This document shows positions 11,221-21,445 of a stretch of DNA of 64,000 bases, piece by piece (position 1 is the stretch's first letter; every line of letters starts with the position of its first letter). The stretch spans positions 186,001 through 250,000 of the forward strand of contig JAWPHD010001222.1 in the NCBI GenBank assembly GCA_037043455.1, in the 5' to 3' direction. The notes below the pieces were generated by a model, which saw nothing but the letters and a program-made list of their open reading frames with translations, had not been told where the DNA came from and made no database searches. The DNA comes from Cyrtodaria siliqua (taxonomy: Eukaryota > Mollusca > Bivalvia > Adapedonta > Hiatellidae). The translations under genes were made by a program, and so were the position numbers.

Positions 11221-12765
11221 ACAAGAGCTGTCGGAGAACAGCGCAGCTCGACTATTCGATTTTTCGGAGAATAATAAATTTATAGCTAGTATATACCATC
11301 AGAAAACAAAGCTACAACATTGTAGGGTGGGGTTGGGAGCACAACATAACTATGTGTAAGAATTGACCAAAACTACACAGAAATATGTAAAAAAATAAAT
11401 AAAAAAAATAGAGTTTTGAGTGGGGTGCGGGGTGAGGGTGGGAGAGAGGCGGGGGTGGATGGTGGAGTTGGTGAGGGCAACATATATTTGTAAGAACTGA
11501 CAAAAGCAACACAGAAATAGGTAAAAAAAAAAGAAAAAAATTTCAAGTCTGGGGCGGGGTGCTGGGGAGGTGGGGGAGGGGGGTGATGGGGTGAGAGGCA
11601 TGGGGGTGGGGTGGTGGGGGCAGGGAGGTTGCAACATATATGTGTAAGAATTGACTAAAACAACACAGAAATATTTTTAAAAAATTCAAGTGTGGGGTGT
11701 GGGAGGTGGGGGAGGGGGGGGGGGGTGATGGGGTGAGAGGCATGGGGGTGGGGTGGTGGGGGCAGGGAGGTTGCAACATATATGTGTAAGAATTGAATAA
11801 AATAACACAGAAATATTTAAAAAAAAATCAAGTGTGGGGTGTGGTGGGTGGGGTGATGGGGTGAGAGGCATGGGGGGTGGGGTTGGGGGGGGGGGGGGGG
11901 GGGCGGGGAGGGTTGCAACATATATGTGTAAGAATTGACTAAAACAACACAGAAATATGTAAAAAAAAAAAAAAAAAAAAAAAGATGTGGAGGGGAGTGG
12001 GGGCGGGGGTAGGGGTGGGGGAGGAGGGAGCCCATGACCCAATATGGGTGAAGTAATAAGATGCATAATGCTATAACAAATCCCAAACCAAAATTATAGA
12101 TATATACATGCTTACATGCAAACCTAGATCTGCATTTATTGCACATTTTATGGGCCATCACAATTTGGGTTCCATGGGAGCCCAGAATTTCCAGAAGACA
12201 AAATTACTTATCCAACCCTTTACAACATACTATAAGGGAACCAATTCCAAAATTTAGTTAAGCTAGGACAAAAAATGTAATAGATATAGACCTGTAAACA
12301 CAGCTTACACGCAAAATTTGATGTGAAACAGACATATTTTAAGGGCTATCAGAATTTGGGTTCCATGGGAGCCCAGGGGTTACAGGAACCAAAATTACTT
12401 AAGCAGCCCTTACGATAATGCTATAAGGAAGCTAATGGCGAAATTGGGTTGTGCTAGGGTAAGAACTGTAAGAGATATAGACTTGTAAACACAGCTTACA
12501 CGCAAAATTTGATGTGAAATGGGACACATTTTATGGGCTATCATAATTTGCGTTCCATGGGAGCCCATGGGTTACAGGAACCAAAATTGCTTATGCAGCC
12601 CATAAGATAATGCTACAAGGAAGCCCATGAACAAATGTGGTTGTGGTAGGATAAGAAATGTAAGAGATATAGACTTGTAAACACAGCTTACACGCAAACC
12701 TTGATGTGGGACCCCGACGCCGGGGTGATTACATAAGCTCTCTTATTCTTCGAATAGTCGAGCTA
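11221..12765 (+). mobile_element. Element P1, copy a: G-rich repeats plus 188-bp repeats, nested
   Basis: It starts 'acaagagctgtcggagaac' and 'agctcgactattcga', and ends 'tcgaatagtcgagct', so 15 bases recur inverted near both ends. Inside are a G-rich array (11300-12040) and then about three units of roughly 188 bp (12140-12720), each with 'gagatatagacttgtaaaca' and 'ttccatgggagccca'. Copies of the same architecture lie at 16692-18045 and, deleted and reversed, at 30683-31018. No transposase frame was seen. A non-autonomous Helitron/Helentron-type element is one possibility. Confidence 0.72.
11300..12040 (+). repeat. G-rich minisatellite with long G runs
   Basis: Five units of about 130-150 bp alternate between 'tgtgtaagaattgac', 'aacacagaaatat', an A-run, and a stretch of GGGG-rich sequence such as 'ggggtgagaggcatggggg'. 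One G run near 11885-11903 is about 20 bases long. The strand asymmetry is strong, so the G strand could form quadruplexes. The proline-rich minus-strand open frames across it are by-products. Confidence 0.85.
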
Positions 12766-13563
12766 AAAATGGGAGCATCGAATTAAGTGTTACCAACTCA
12801 TAATTCATTTTATGCATATTCAATCATGGTTATTTTAAGAACCCATTAATAAACCTATGCTTTTAATCTGCAGTTTCGCTAAATGGTTTTGTAGTGTAAT
12901 TATGTTGTTATTTGGCGGGTTAGTTTCTTTAAGTGCTATTGTACATGTCGGTCCAATAGCTTTGGTGGCACATTTTGATTAAGTGGTAACCACTCAAAAA
13001 TGACATCTGCCATAGGTTGTAGTGGTGGGGTGGGTCCAGGTATTTTCGTACCTCCTAAGGCTGCATTAGGATACAGAAAAAAACACTTGAGCAGTAGATG
13101 GATAAATGCAGTGACCACATATAGTTACAGATCACTTGAGAAACAACCACCTTAACCAAACAACCATTTAAGATATCAATAGTAGGTACGTCCGTTTTTG
13201 CTCCAGAACTCCTACACCATTTTGTCATTCATATTTCGCACAGTGGCTACCTAGGATGTATATAATGTACAGAACTGCAACAACAGTTTTGGATTCAGGG
13301 TCTAAGCCCTGGGACCAGAGGTCAGATATCCCAAACCTCCCCCACCCCACACTACCGCCACGTCACATACTACTACTCTACCTTCTTCCTGAACTCATGT
13401 CCTATTGTAGGTGCAAACTATAAAACCAAGCGCTGTATGATTCTCACAGATACATGCAAGCTAGCAGAGTGAATCGTAGCTCTCATGATGTGTGCCTACC
13501 ATAGAGCTAAGATGCAACCCCTTTATAGAGCAGGAAACAATCCATTCAAAAGTGTTTGAGATA

Positions 13564-13660
13564 TAGAGTTTAATAACCAGTGTTTTTGAGATACGGGAAA
13601 TATCTCCCGAGGTAGAGATTTTCAGTATTTCAAAAACACTGGTTATTAAACTATATATTA
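13564..13660. mobile_element. Foldback element FB, short copy
   Basis: 'agtttaataaccagtgtttt' is inverted at the right as 'aaaacactggttattaaact'. Inner words 'gatacgggaaatatctccc' and 'gagattttcagtat' are shared with the longer copy at 38757-38931. It appears to lack that copy's centre. Confidence 0.8.
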
Positions 13661-13887
13661 CATAATTTAAAATGATATTTTATTAATATTTCTAATGATA
13701 ATGACACTATAACTCTGTGTAAATCAAACAGATACAGGTTATACAAGTAAATTGCTTCTCTTTCGTCAAAATATATTATCACGGTATTTTAACTGCGTCT
13801 GCTGAAGTGTGATAAAAATATGACGTCACAACAGTGTTATATTTTTAAACAATTCATTATGTGGCAGCGCGCGCATCCCAACGCCAT

Positions 13888-14256
13888 ATTCATAATTTTG
13901 CATTACAGAGATGTTGAGATTTTATTTTATTTTCAGTAGGTGATAAAATTTGTATTACTCGGTTTTTATCCTTAGGTTCTATAGTAAAACAAAAATCTTT
14001 GGCAGAGTAAAAAGATGATAATTTTCAAGATTTTGATTTTAAAATATAAACATATTGAATCAGTTTGCATGAATGTGCATGAAATATGTGGGGTTTTAAG
14101 AATCACACTGTAGATACCTTAATTTTAACAGTAAACTTGGTTGAACATCAAGGATAAAGACAGAGTTTATCACCTACCAGAATGTATTAGTTATGTCTTA
14201 TATCTGGTCACTGATTAGTCAGTTTTTTTGATGATGCTCTATCAAAATTATGAATA
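13888..14256 (+). mobile_element. MITE family M3, full copy
   Basis: 369 bp, bounded by 'tattcataattttg' and 'caaaattatgaata'. It is nearly colinear with the copy at 2782-3160, including 'aaaatctttggcagagtaaa' and 'ggtgataaa'. Confidence 0.85.
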
Positions 14257-14718
14257 TAAATAAGTAAACAAAATTTTCAGAGAAATCCCTTTTGTTTTTG
14301 TACCGCGTATTTACTTTTTGGTTGTTTCTTCTGTTTCCAATCTTCAGTGCTAAACGTCTGTCAATAAGTAATTTGCAGTGTAAAAACAGTTTTTAAGGGT
14401 GCCCTCTGGTGAATATCAGAACAGATAGAATTTTTTATTTCCCTGTTTTTTATGAAGACTAACATATTACTAGTTAGGTACCAACCATTTTGATTTCTGG
14501 GGGGGGCCTGGGATTTTTTTTGAAAAAATATTCTGGCCCTTGAATTGCTGAAAAAAAATATCCTGGCTCTGACTTGAAGGAAAAAAAATAAACAGTCCCT
14601 CAAATTGTTGGAAAAAAATAATCTGGCTCTGAGTCCAATTAGAGGAAAAAAATCTGGCTCCCTCTTCAGTCTATAAGATAAGATAAATGTATAGTCTATC
14701 TACTTCATCAGCCACTGG

Positions 14719-14984
14719 GGGCGTCCGTGGCCGAGTGGTTAACGTCTCCGACTTGAAATCACTTGCCCCTCACCGCTGTAGGTTCGATCCCTCAGGGGCC
14801 TAGGAATCTTTATGTGAGGAAGCTATCCAGCTGGCTTGCGGAACGTCGGTGGTTCTACCCGGGTGCCCGCTCGTGCACGAAAATTGCCCGGAGGGGCACC
14901 TGGGGTCTTCCTCCACCAACGGAAGCTGGAAAGTCGCCATATGACCTTAACTGTTGGTGCGACTATAAAATCCAATTCAATCAA
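14719..14984 (+). mobile_element. tRNA-Ser-derived SINE with perfect 14-bp target duplication
   Basis: The head is tRNA-like: A box 'gtggccgagtggttaa', anticodon-loop region 'gacttgaaatc' (as in tRNA-Ser TGA), and B box 'ggttcgatccc'. An unrelated body follows ('tggttctacccgggtgcc', 'ggtcttcctccaccaac') and then a tail of 'attcaatcaatc'. The flanking 14-bp word 'tcatcagccactgg' occurs at 14705-14718 and 14985-14998, the mark of LINE-mediated insertion. It is not a working tRNA gene, because the acceptor arms do not pair. Related copies lie at 21074-21331 and 39553-39760. Confidence 0.9.
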
Positions 14985-15099
14985 TCATCAGCCACTGGAT
15001 TCAACATGGAGATGTTAAACCACAATCTGGCTACATCCACAACTTTTGCTCAGAAGTTTATTGAAATCTCAAGTTGAAATGAGTTGTAGAAGACAGTGA

Positions 15100-15335
15100 T
15101 AGTATTCATGGTTGTAATAAATGTGATGTGCATAGATCATGGTAGTAATACATGTGGTATACATTAGTCATGGCAGTTATAAATGTAGTATACACTGGCA
15201 ATGGTGGCAGTAAATGTGTTGTATAAAGTGTTATAAAGTGATCATGGTAGTAATTTGGTATACATTGATCATGGTAATAATGAACATGATATTCAAATAA
15301 AGTCATGGTTATAAATAATGTGGTATACATAAGTC
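15100..15335 (+). repeat. Diverged 'catggtagtaata' minisatellite, part 1
   Basis: Loose repeats of about 30-36 bases, each with 'catggtagtaata', 'aatgtg' and 'gtatacat'. The same family continues at 16075-16380, with a single unit near 15500. There is no gene. Confidence 0.7.
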
Positions 15336-16070
15336 ATATTTTTTGATAATTCGTTTTACGAACCCTCCAACAAAACAAAATTAGGTATTTTATTTTTCCA
15401 TAGCGAATTTGATTTGATTTTTTATTTTTTTCCCTTCCTCCTACAGCTATTCTCTGTCTTGATGGTTCTTAAAAATAATAAAAAATAATGGCCTAAATGT
15501 GATATACATTGGTCATGGTAGTTTGTAAATATTGCAATCCTGTGAGGGTGACAGTGAACATTTGTCAACCTTCTAAGGCTATTTATTTTATTATACTGAA
15601 AAATATGTTTGAAAAAGATATTTGGTTCTGCTAAATATTCCTTTCAAATACATGGTCACTTCTCTCTGTTCAAAATCACTATTCTCAGCACATAGAAAAC
15701 ATTTTTTGGAGGATGGGTCTTTATGTTCTTTCGGAATCTTCAGCTGTGAACTCCCATGTAAACTTCAAATCATCTTCAGAAAGTTGTGCAAACTGTGTCA
15801 GCCATTTTAGTAAATGTTCACTGATTTTCATTTGTGTATGTAGACATACACTTTTCGTGTATGTAGACATACACTTTTCAGCATTGGACATCCCAATACA
15901 TAATTATAAACTTGCTTTGACTTCACAATCATAAGACAGTATTATACTGGGGTGACATTACAAAAAAAATACTATCATTCAGTGACTCACTCCACATTAC
16001 AAGCAATATGCGATATTACAAAAATGGGAAAATAACAGTCTTTGAACATTGAACATGAATGTTTGACATG
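15336..16070. other. Intergenic, no gene seen
   Basis: AT-rich sequence between two stretches of one minisatellite. A short local duplication 'gtgtatgtagacatacactt' appears at 15832-15878. Open frames here have no recognisable family and look like chance. Confidence 0.5.
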
Positions 16071-16074
16071 AGGT

Positions 16075-16380
16075 ATATTATTAATAAATATGGTATCAGT
16101 GGTCATGGTAGTAATAAATGTAGTATGCATAGCTCAATGGTAGTAATACATGGGGTATTCAGTGGTCATGGTAATAATACATGTGGTATTTAGTCTTAGT
16201 AGTCCAGTACTAAATGTGATATACAGTGGTCATGATAGTAATACTTGCAATATGCAGTGGTCATGGTAGTAGAAAATGAGGTAAAGAGTAGCCATGACAG
16301 TTATAGATGTGATGTACTTTGGGCATGTTAGTTATCAATGTAGTATGCAGTGGTCATGATAGTATTACAATACAAGGGTC
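16075..16380 (+). repeat. Diverged 'catggtagtaata' minisatellite, part 2
   Basis: About eight to ten degenerate units with 'gtggtcatggtagtaata' and 'aatgtggtat'/'gtagtatgca'. It is the same family as 15100-15335. Confidence 0.7.
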
Positions 16381-16691
16381 CTGGTACTTGTGCGATGGAC
16401 TTTGTGAATATCATCAACAAATAAATGGACTTAAGAAGCAGCTTTAGACACATGCAATGCCAGGTTACAGACAAAGCTATGCGCTATATGCCAGTTTTAA
16501 TAAGAATGGTATGGAACATGGTAGTCATTGCCCAGTACAAAACGATGCCCTACCAAACAAAACATCCAATCAATTCATAATTCAGAAGAGCAAAAGGTGG
16601 CTCACATAAAAAGCAGACAAGTACAAGCATAACTAAATATTAACACCAGCACATGAAGTTCTATCCACCAAATATGGAAAGATCCATATTA

Positions 16692-18045
16692 AACAAAAGA
16701 GCTGTCGAAAGGACAGCATTCTCCACTATTCAAGGTCAATTTTAAACAAGGTCACTGACACTTCTGTCTCACCAACCATGGTGCCAGTTCATTCACAAGG
16801 TCAAGTCTTAAACTGTGGAGGTTAATAGGTGGTGGCGACTGAGGTGAGGGTGTTGGGGTGCGGGGAGGGGGTGATTAGTGAACATATATACCAAATATTA
16901 AAGCAAGACCTTCAATACCCCAGAAAGAATATGAACTTGAAGAGGGTGGGGAGGGGAAGTGAAGTGTTACTGAATAGGGAAAAAACACAGAAATAATACA
17001 ATATTTTCATTGGAGATGGGGGTTGAGAGGAGGGTGTTGGGAAGGGGATTGAAGAGAACAGGATGGATGCAGACATGGTAACTGAAGAATAGAATAAATA
17101 TTTGTCTATCTGGGGTGATGGTGGTGGTGGTGTAGGAGTTGTAGGGATGGTGGTGGTGGTGGTGGTGGTGGTGGTGTAAGGAAGGTGTGGGGTTTATGGG
17201 GATAATGATTTATACAATCTTGCCATTGTTATTGGATGTTTGCAGTGAGTTTCATTGAAATATATGAAGCTGCTTAAAAAACTTTAACTGAAACTCTAAG
17301 TTGAAAAAGACAATATCATCTGGCTAAAATGAAATAAAAAGTTATGAAACATGATTGTGTCTGTAAGTGATGACACTTGTCAAGCTCCTTTGGCTGAGAT
17401 ATATGGCTAGTGGGTATTGAAATAAATGGACTTGCCAACAAATAAAATAAAAGCAATTCTAAGTCGAAAATTATATGCTACACATTTTTTAAAATACAAT
17501 ACAGAAAATATTTATCCAGAAAAAGGGCCATAATTTGCTAAAATGCAATACAGAGTTATGGAACATGTGTCTGCTAGCATTCACGCTTTACTGAAGTTGT
17601 ATTAATAATTAACAATCACCTATTGAAATAAAGGACTGCCTAAATACTTTAACCAGCATTTTAAAGTCGAAAAAAAACCCATAACTTTGCTTAAATTCAA
17701 TACAGAGTTAATATGGAACATGTGTCTACTAGTGCCCTTGATATTCCAAGCTTTACTGAAGTTTTGTTGATGTACGACTTTAAGTTGTTAAAAGAAATGG
17801 AATTTGTCAAAAAAGAACTTTAACCAGAAATTTAAAGTAATAAAAAAAACATGCTTTTGCTTAAATGCCATACAGAGTTATGGAACCTGTGTCTACCACT
17901 GTCCTTGATGGTACTGATGACATATTTCAAGTTTCACTGACCAGTGGTTGCTGAAATAACAGGACTTGGCCAACAACTGAAAACCAACCTGACGGCGCAG
18001 ACGTTGAGTAGATCTACAACAGCTCTTCTTATTCTACGAAAAGTA
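16692..18045 (+). mobile_element. Element P1, copy b
   Basis: It starts 'caaaagagctgtcgaaagga' and ends 'cagctcttcttattctacga', matching the ends of P1 at 11221-12765 with divergence. Inside are a G-rich tract (16800-17200) including a (GGT)n run near 17117-17170, then about four diverged units of 160-200 bp with 'caatacagagttatggaac'. Confidence 0.7.
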
Positions 18046-18632
18046 AAACTTAAAAAAAAAAAATATTCTGGCTTTCAAGTTCACGAAAAAAAATAATCTG
18101 GCCAGTGTATTAGGCGAAATAAAAATCCCGGCTTTAAAGAAATGAAAATAAAATATTCCGGCTCAAAGGAAAATCCCAGGCCCCCCCCAGAGATCAAAAT
18201 GGTCGGTCCCTTAGTTTCTGGAAAAATAATGATGGGTCGGTGATTTAACTTTTTCGCAAAATTAATCTTTAGTAATACACTCTCACAGTGCGGTTTTAAA
18301 TTCTGAATCAGCTGCAAAGTGTGTATGGCAACTTACATGTGTGTAGTGTGGTTTGCAGAACAGGTATCGATTTTCCGTCTTTTTTAATGTAATAGATCAT
18401 ACGTTAGGACGAAAAATTAAGGGTTGGGGTATTTTTATCACCATCTGAAAAATTAGTACATCCCTTGTCATTACCCCACCCAGTTTACTATAAATTGCAT
18501 TTTTAAATTTGTGATCCATAAATTTTTCATGATAAAGGAACAGATAACTTTTTGAGATATTTTGTCTACAATATATACAAGACCTGAGTATCAGAATGAA
18601 AAAATAAAAATTGGGGGTCGGTGTGCATATAA

Positions 18633-18976
18633 GTTGAGATTTTACCTTATTTTCACTAGGTGATAAAAAGTGTGTTACTCGGTTTTTATCCTTGGGTTCT
18701 ATAGTAAAATAAAAATCTTTGGCAGAGTAAAAAGATGACAATTTTCAAGTTTCTATTTTGAAAGATACATATTTTGAATCAGTTTGCATAAATGTGTGTG
18801 AAATATGCATGGTTTCAAAATAATCACACTGTAAATACATTAATTTTAACAGTAAACTTGGTTGAACATCAAGGATAAAGACCGAGTTTATCACCTACCA
18901 GAATGTATTGTTATGTCTTTTTTCTGGTCATCGATTGGTCAGTATTTTTGATGATGCTCTATCAAAATTATGAATA
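18633..18976 (+). mobile_element. MITE family M3, copy 3 (left end trimmed)
   Basis: It runs from 'ttgagattttaccttatttt' through 'taggtgataaaa' to 'tcaaaattatgaata'. The outermost left inverted end is absent. It shows the same internal order as the other M3 copies. Confidence 0.82.
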
Positions 18977-18999
18977 GGAAAATACTTTTTATTCCTGTC

Positions 19000-19980
19000 T
19001 ATGTATATGCTAACACATGTCTTTGTAATAAAGTTTAAATTAAGTGAATATCTTAAATGGTTTTTGAGAAATACCATCTTTTGTACCCCTACCCCCCATT
19101 TTGGCTTATGTTAAAAATTGTCAATTTTGGGCACAACATGTGAGGTCAAAAAAAAAATCTAATTTTTTTTTATTTTTTTTGCACTAAAATATCCCTATTG
19201 GGCATAAGTTTGTTACTGTATAATTATTTTTTCCAGTTTTATTATACCGAGCAGAGTTCGGCCGGCACAGCCGGCCGACGATGATCGGCTAATGGTAACA
19301 CATGTGTAAGTTTTGAAATCGTACCTGGCTGGGCAAAAAAACTGTGTCGCACCGGAAGCGCCGCCATTGATGAAGTTGTGTTCGGCATTTTCGGATATTT
19401 TCCTCAAATCATCAGGAGATCAGTCTGTTTCACTTGGATGATTGTCTCTTTTCGTAGTTTGATAAACGCTTATTCGGGGTATTCGTACTAGTTCGGCTAA
19501 TCCCGTCATTCTTCGGGATATTGACGAGTAGTTACGAATGAAGCGATATTTATTAAATGCATTAAAAGAATGCTTATCATTAGAAGTTGATTTATTATTT
19601 GTTATTGGTTGTCAAAATTAAACTAACCTTCATTAAACCAATGTTTATATCTCTGTTTACAACACAGAAAAAACACAATCGTGAAAACTCGACCAATCCC
19701 GTCATTTTTCGGGACCACGATGTGATGACGTCAATGTGTGACGTCAATGTATGACGCCAATGTGTCGTTTTGTTGGTAAACAGAGAACTGACAGCTGTGA
19801 AAACCGTCAGAATATAGTTTTTAATTTGTGCATAGAAAGATCTCTCTCCTGAATTCAGTTCGTCGCAGGGTAAGTCCGAGTGACCTTAAGGCACACACTG
19901 CTTTTCTGTTTAAAATAGTGAACTGACAGGAGGCAAATCTTCCAACTGAGTTCAGCCTTCAAACTTGTCCCACTTATATT
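19000..19980. other. Sequence upstream of the Helitron-like relic; CRE-like cluster
   Basis: No gene seen. A GC-rich palindrome 'gccggcacagccggc' lies near 19260. Two 'cccgtcatt.ttcggga' palindromic words lie near 19503 and 19698. Three tandem 'tgacgtcaatg'-type words lie at 19728-19760. The position just before the OTU relic would fit an old transposon promoter, which is inference only. Confidence 0.45.
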
Positions 19981-19984
19981 AACA

Positions 19985-20925
19985 ATGCTCCATTCAACAA
20001 ATACAACGTGCCTGGTGATGGTGACTGCTTTTTTCATTGCCTATGTCTAAGCATCACTGGAAAAGTAAATATGTTCAGACAATACAGGAATGAATGAATG
20101 GTGTTTTACGGCCCGTCGACAAGACAATATAGGAGAAATATATGCTCTTATATTGCTGATAACAGGGTTGACATGGAGGATTTAGTCCAAATTTCCCACA
20201 GTCCTGACATGACCAAACTTTAATACGAGAGGGAAATGATAAATGGTCAAGAGTGGGCCACAGTTTGTGAGATTGAATATGTGTCTACCATTTTAGGCTA
20301 CAACATCAATGTAACATGAGTTTTTTACGCATCAGAATTAAATGGTGCAGAGCAATATCGCATGTATTCTTTTTCAACCAATGAAGGAGAATTGTCATGT
20401 ACCACCATTGACTTGCTTTGAACAATAAACATTTTCAAGTTCTAATGCCGCTGATAGTAGTAAAAGTAAAAAGCGAATATCACCCACCGAAAACACGCAT
20501 GGCAACAAGATCAAACATAATTCAGAAAATTATATTAGTACACCATATACTGAACCAAATAAGGACTCAAATTCCAACTCTAATATAACCAATGACATCC
20601 AATCTTTATGTAGGAAACTAGGAATCAAAACCTCTTGAAAACGAAACACAGTCAGAATCAAAGAAAAGGGAAATGCGAAATAAACGGGAAAAAAGGTATA
20701 TTATCAAAACATATCCAATAAATGACATACCAGAAGCTGCACCATTACAGAAAGATGAAAAATTCAACCTTGCTATGGATGCTATACTTGCCTTTGAAAT
20801 AGAACAGATGTCGTACGTTTTTTCTAAATGCGAAATTTGTCTTGAAAGAAGAATTGAATTGAAAATGATCAATGACACTGTTTGTAGTAGCTGCCAAAAA
20901 GATATGTCTGATACAAAATAATTCT
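19985..20925 (+). pseudogene. Helitron-type protein relic: OTU domain plus zinc-finger segment
   Basis: Around 20005-20090 the plus strand reads 'VPGDGDCFFHCLCLSITG', the catalytic Cys region of an OTU cysteine protease. Pieces such as 'GQEWATVCEIEYVSTILGYN' and 'FYASELNGAEQYRMYSFS', in changing frames, continue the domain. From 20673 an open stretch of 82 codons ends in a four-cysteine module ('KCEICLERR' then 'CSSCQKD'), as found ahead of the Rep domain of Helitron/Helentron proteins. Stops and frameshifts throughout mark it as dead. The Rep and helicase domains are not in the window. A 33-bp SINE scrap interrupts the OTU part at 20089. Confidence 0.7.
20089..20121 (-). mobile_element. 33-bp SINE tail insertion with 12-bp target duplication
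   Basis: The insert reads on the minus strand as 'gtaaaacaccattcattcatt', matching the 3' tails of SINEs in this window ('gtaaaacaccatacaaacaa' at 21307, 'ttaaaacaccaattcaattc' at 41521). It is flanked by 'agacaatacagg' (20077-20088) and 'agacaatatagg' (20122-20133). It is best read as an extremely 5'-truncated retroposition. Confidence 0.75.
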
Positions 20926-20939
20926 CTCTGGAAAACAAT

Positions 20940-21445
20940 ATAAACCCAGGAAAGGTGCCTCTTGAGTTGAAAGAGTAAAAATAAGATAATTTTCAAAATT
21001 TGGTTTTAAAAAAAATCACACCGTAAATACCTTAACTTTTACAATAAACTTGGTTTATTATCTATGATAAAGACGAAGCGTCTCCGTGTCGAATGGTTAA
21101 CGACGTTGCATTCTAAACCTTCACCTCTCATCGCTGCGGGTTCGAATTCCACTGGGAGCTCGATTTGTAAGTGAGAAGTGTCGATTCTTACGGATGACGG
21201 GAGGTTTACAGTACTGGTTCTACCCAGGAAAAGTGGGTGGATGCCTCCAACTCAAAAAAAATCGGTCGTCATACTAGTATATAACCTTACATGTGTTGAA
21301 AATGACGTAAAACACCATACAAACAAACAAACTATGATAAAGATCGAGTTTGCGTTTACCAACTACCACAATTTAGAGGTGTGTCAAATGCCTAGGCCAT
21401 TGCTTGGTCAGCTGATTTTGATGATCGAAATTATGAATAGTCAAT
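20940..21445 (+). mobile_element. MITE family M3, copy 4, split by a SINE
   Basis: The left part has 'gagtaaaaataagataattt' and 'taccttaacttttac'. The right part resumes with 'gataaagatcgagttt' and ends 'gatgatcgaaattatgaata'. The interruption is the SINE at 21074-21331. This copy is more diverged than the other three. Confidence 0.72.
21074..21331 (+). mobile_element. tRNA-derived SINE with 12-bp target duplication
   Basis: The head carries an A-box-like 'gtgtcgaatggttaacg' and a B box 'gggttcgaattcc'. The body has 'gtactggttctacccagg' and the tail '(caaa)n'. The target duplication 'ctatgataaaga' is at 21062-21073 and 21332-21343. It is related to 14719-14984 and to the truncated copy at 39553-39760. 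Confidence 0.88.

Larger units (their letters stand above)
11062..12936 (+). mobile_element. MITE family M1, copy 5, split by a nested element
   Basis: The left part, 11062-11220, starts 'tttaagtagctttcccgcc' and runs to 'ccaggccaagcctcaa'. The right part, 12766-12936, resumes with 'gagcatcgaattaagtgtta' and ends 'ggcgggttagtttctttaa'. Comparison with the uninterrupted copy at 8090-8451 shows that the 1.5-kb block between them is an insertion into a pre-existing MITE. Confidence 0.82.

Noticed and set aside
11312..12161. Proline-rich minus-strand proteins
   Set aside because: Translations of the C-rich strand of a G-rich minisatellite; no domain and no start or splice support.
14719..14800. 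Functional tRNA-Ser gene
   Set aside because: Boxes are good, but acceptor and variable arms do not pair, and the unit continues into a SINE body with a target duplication.
20618..20996. Minus-strand open frames of 83-106 codons
   Set aside because: Antisense to the zinc-finger part of the Helitron-type relic; low-complexity Phe/Ser-rich, no family.
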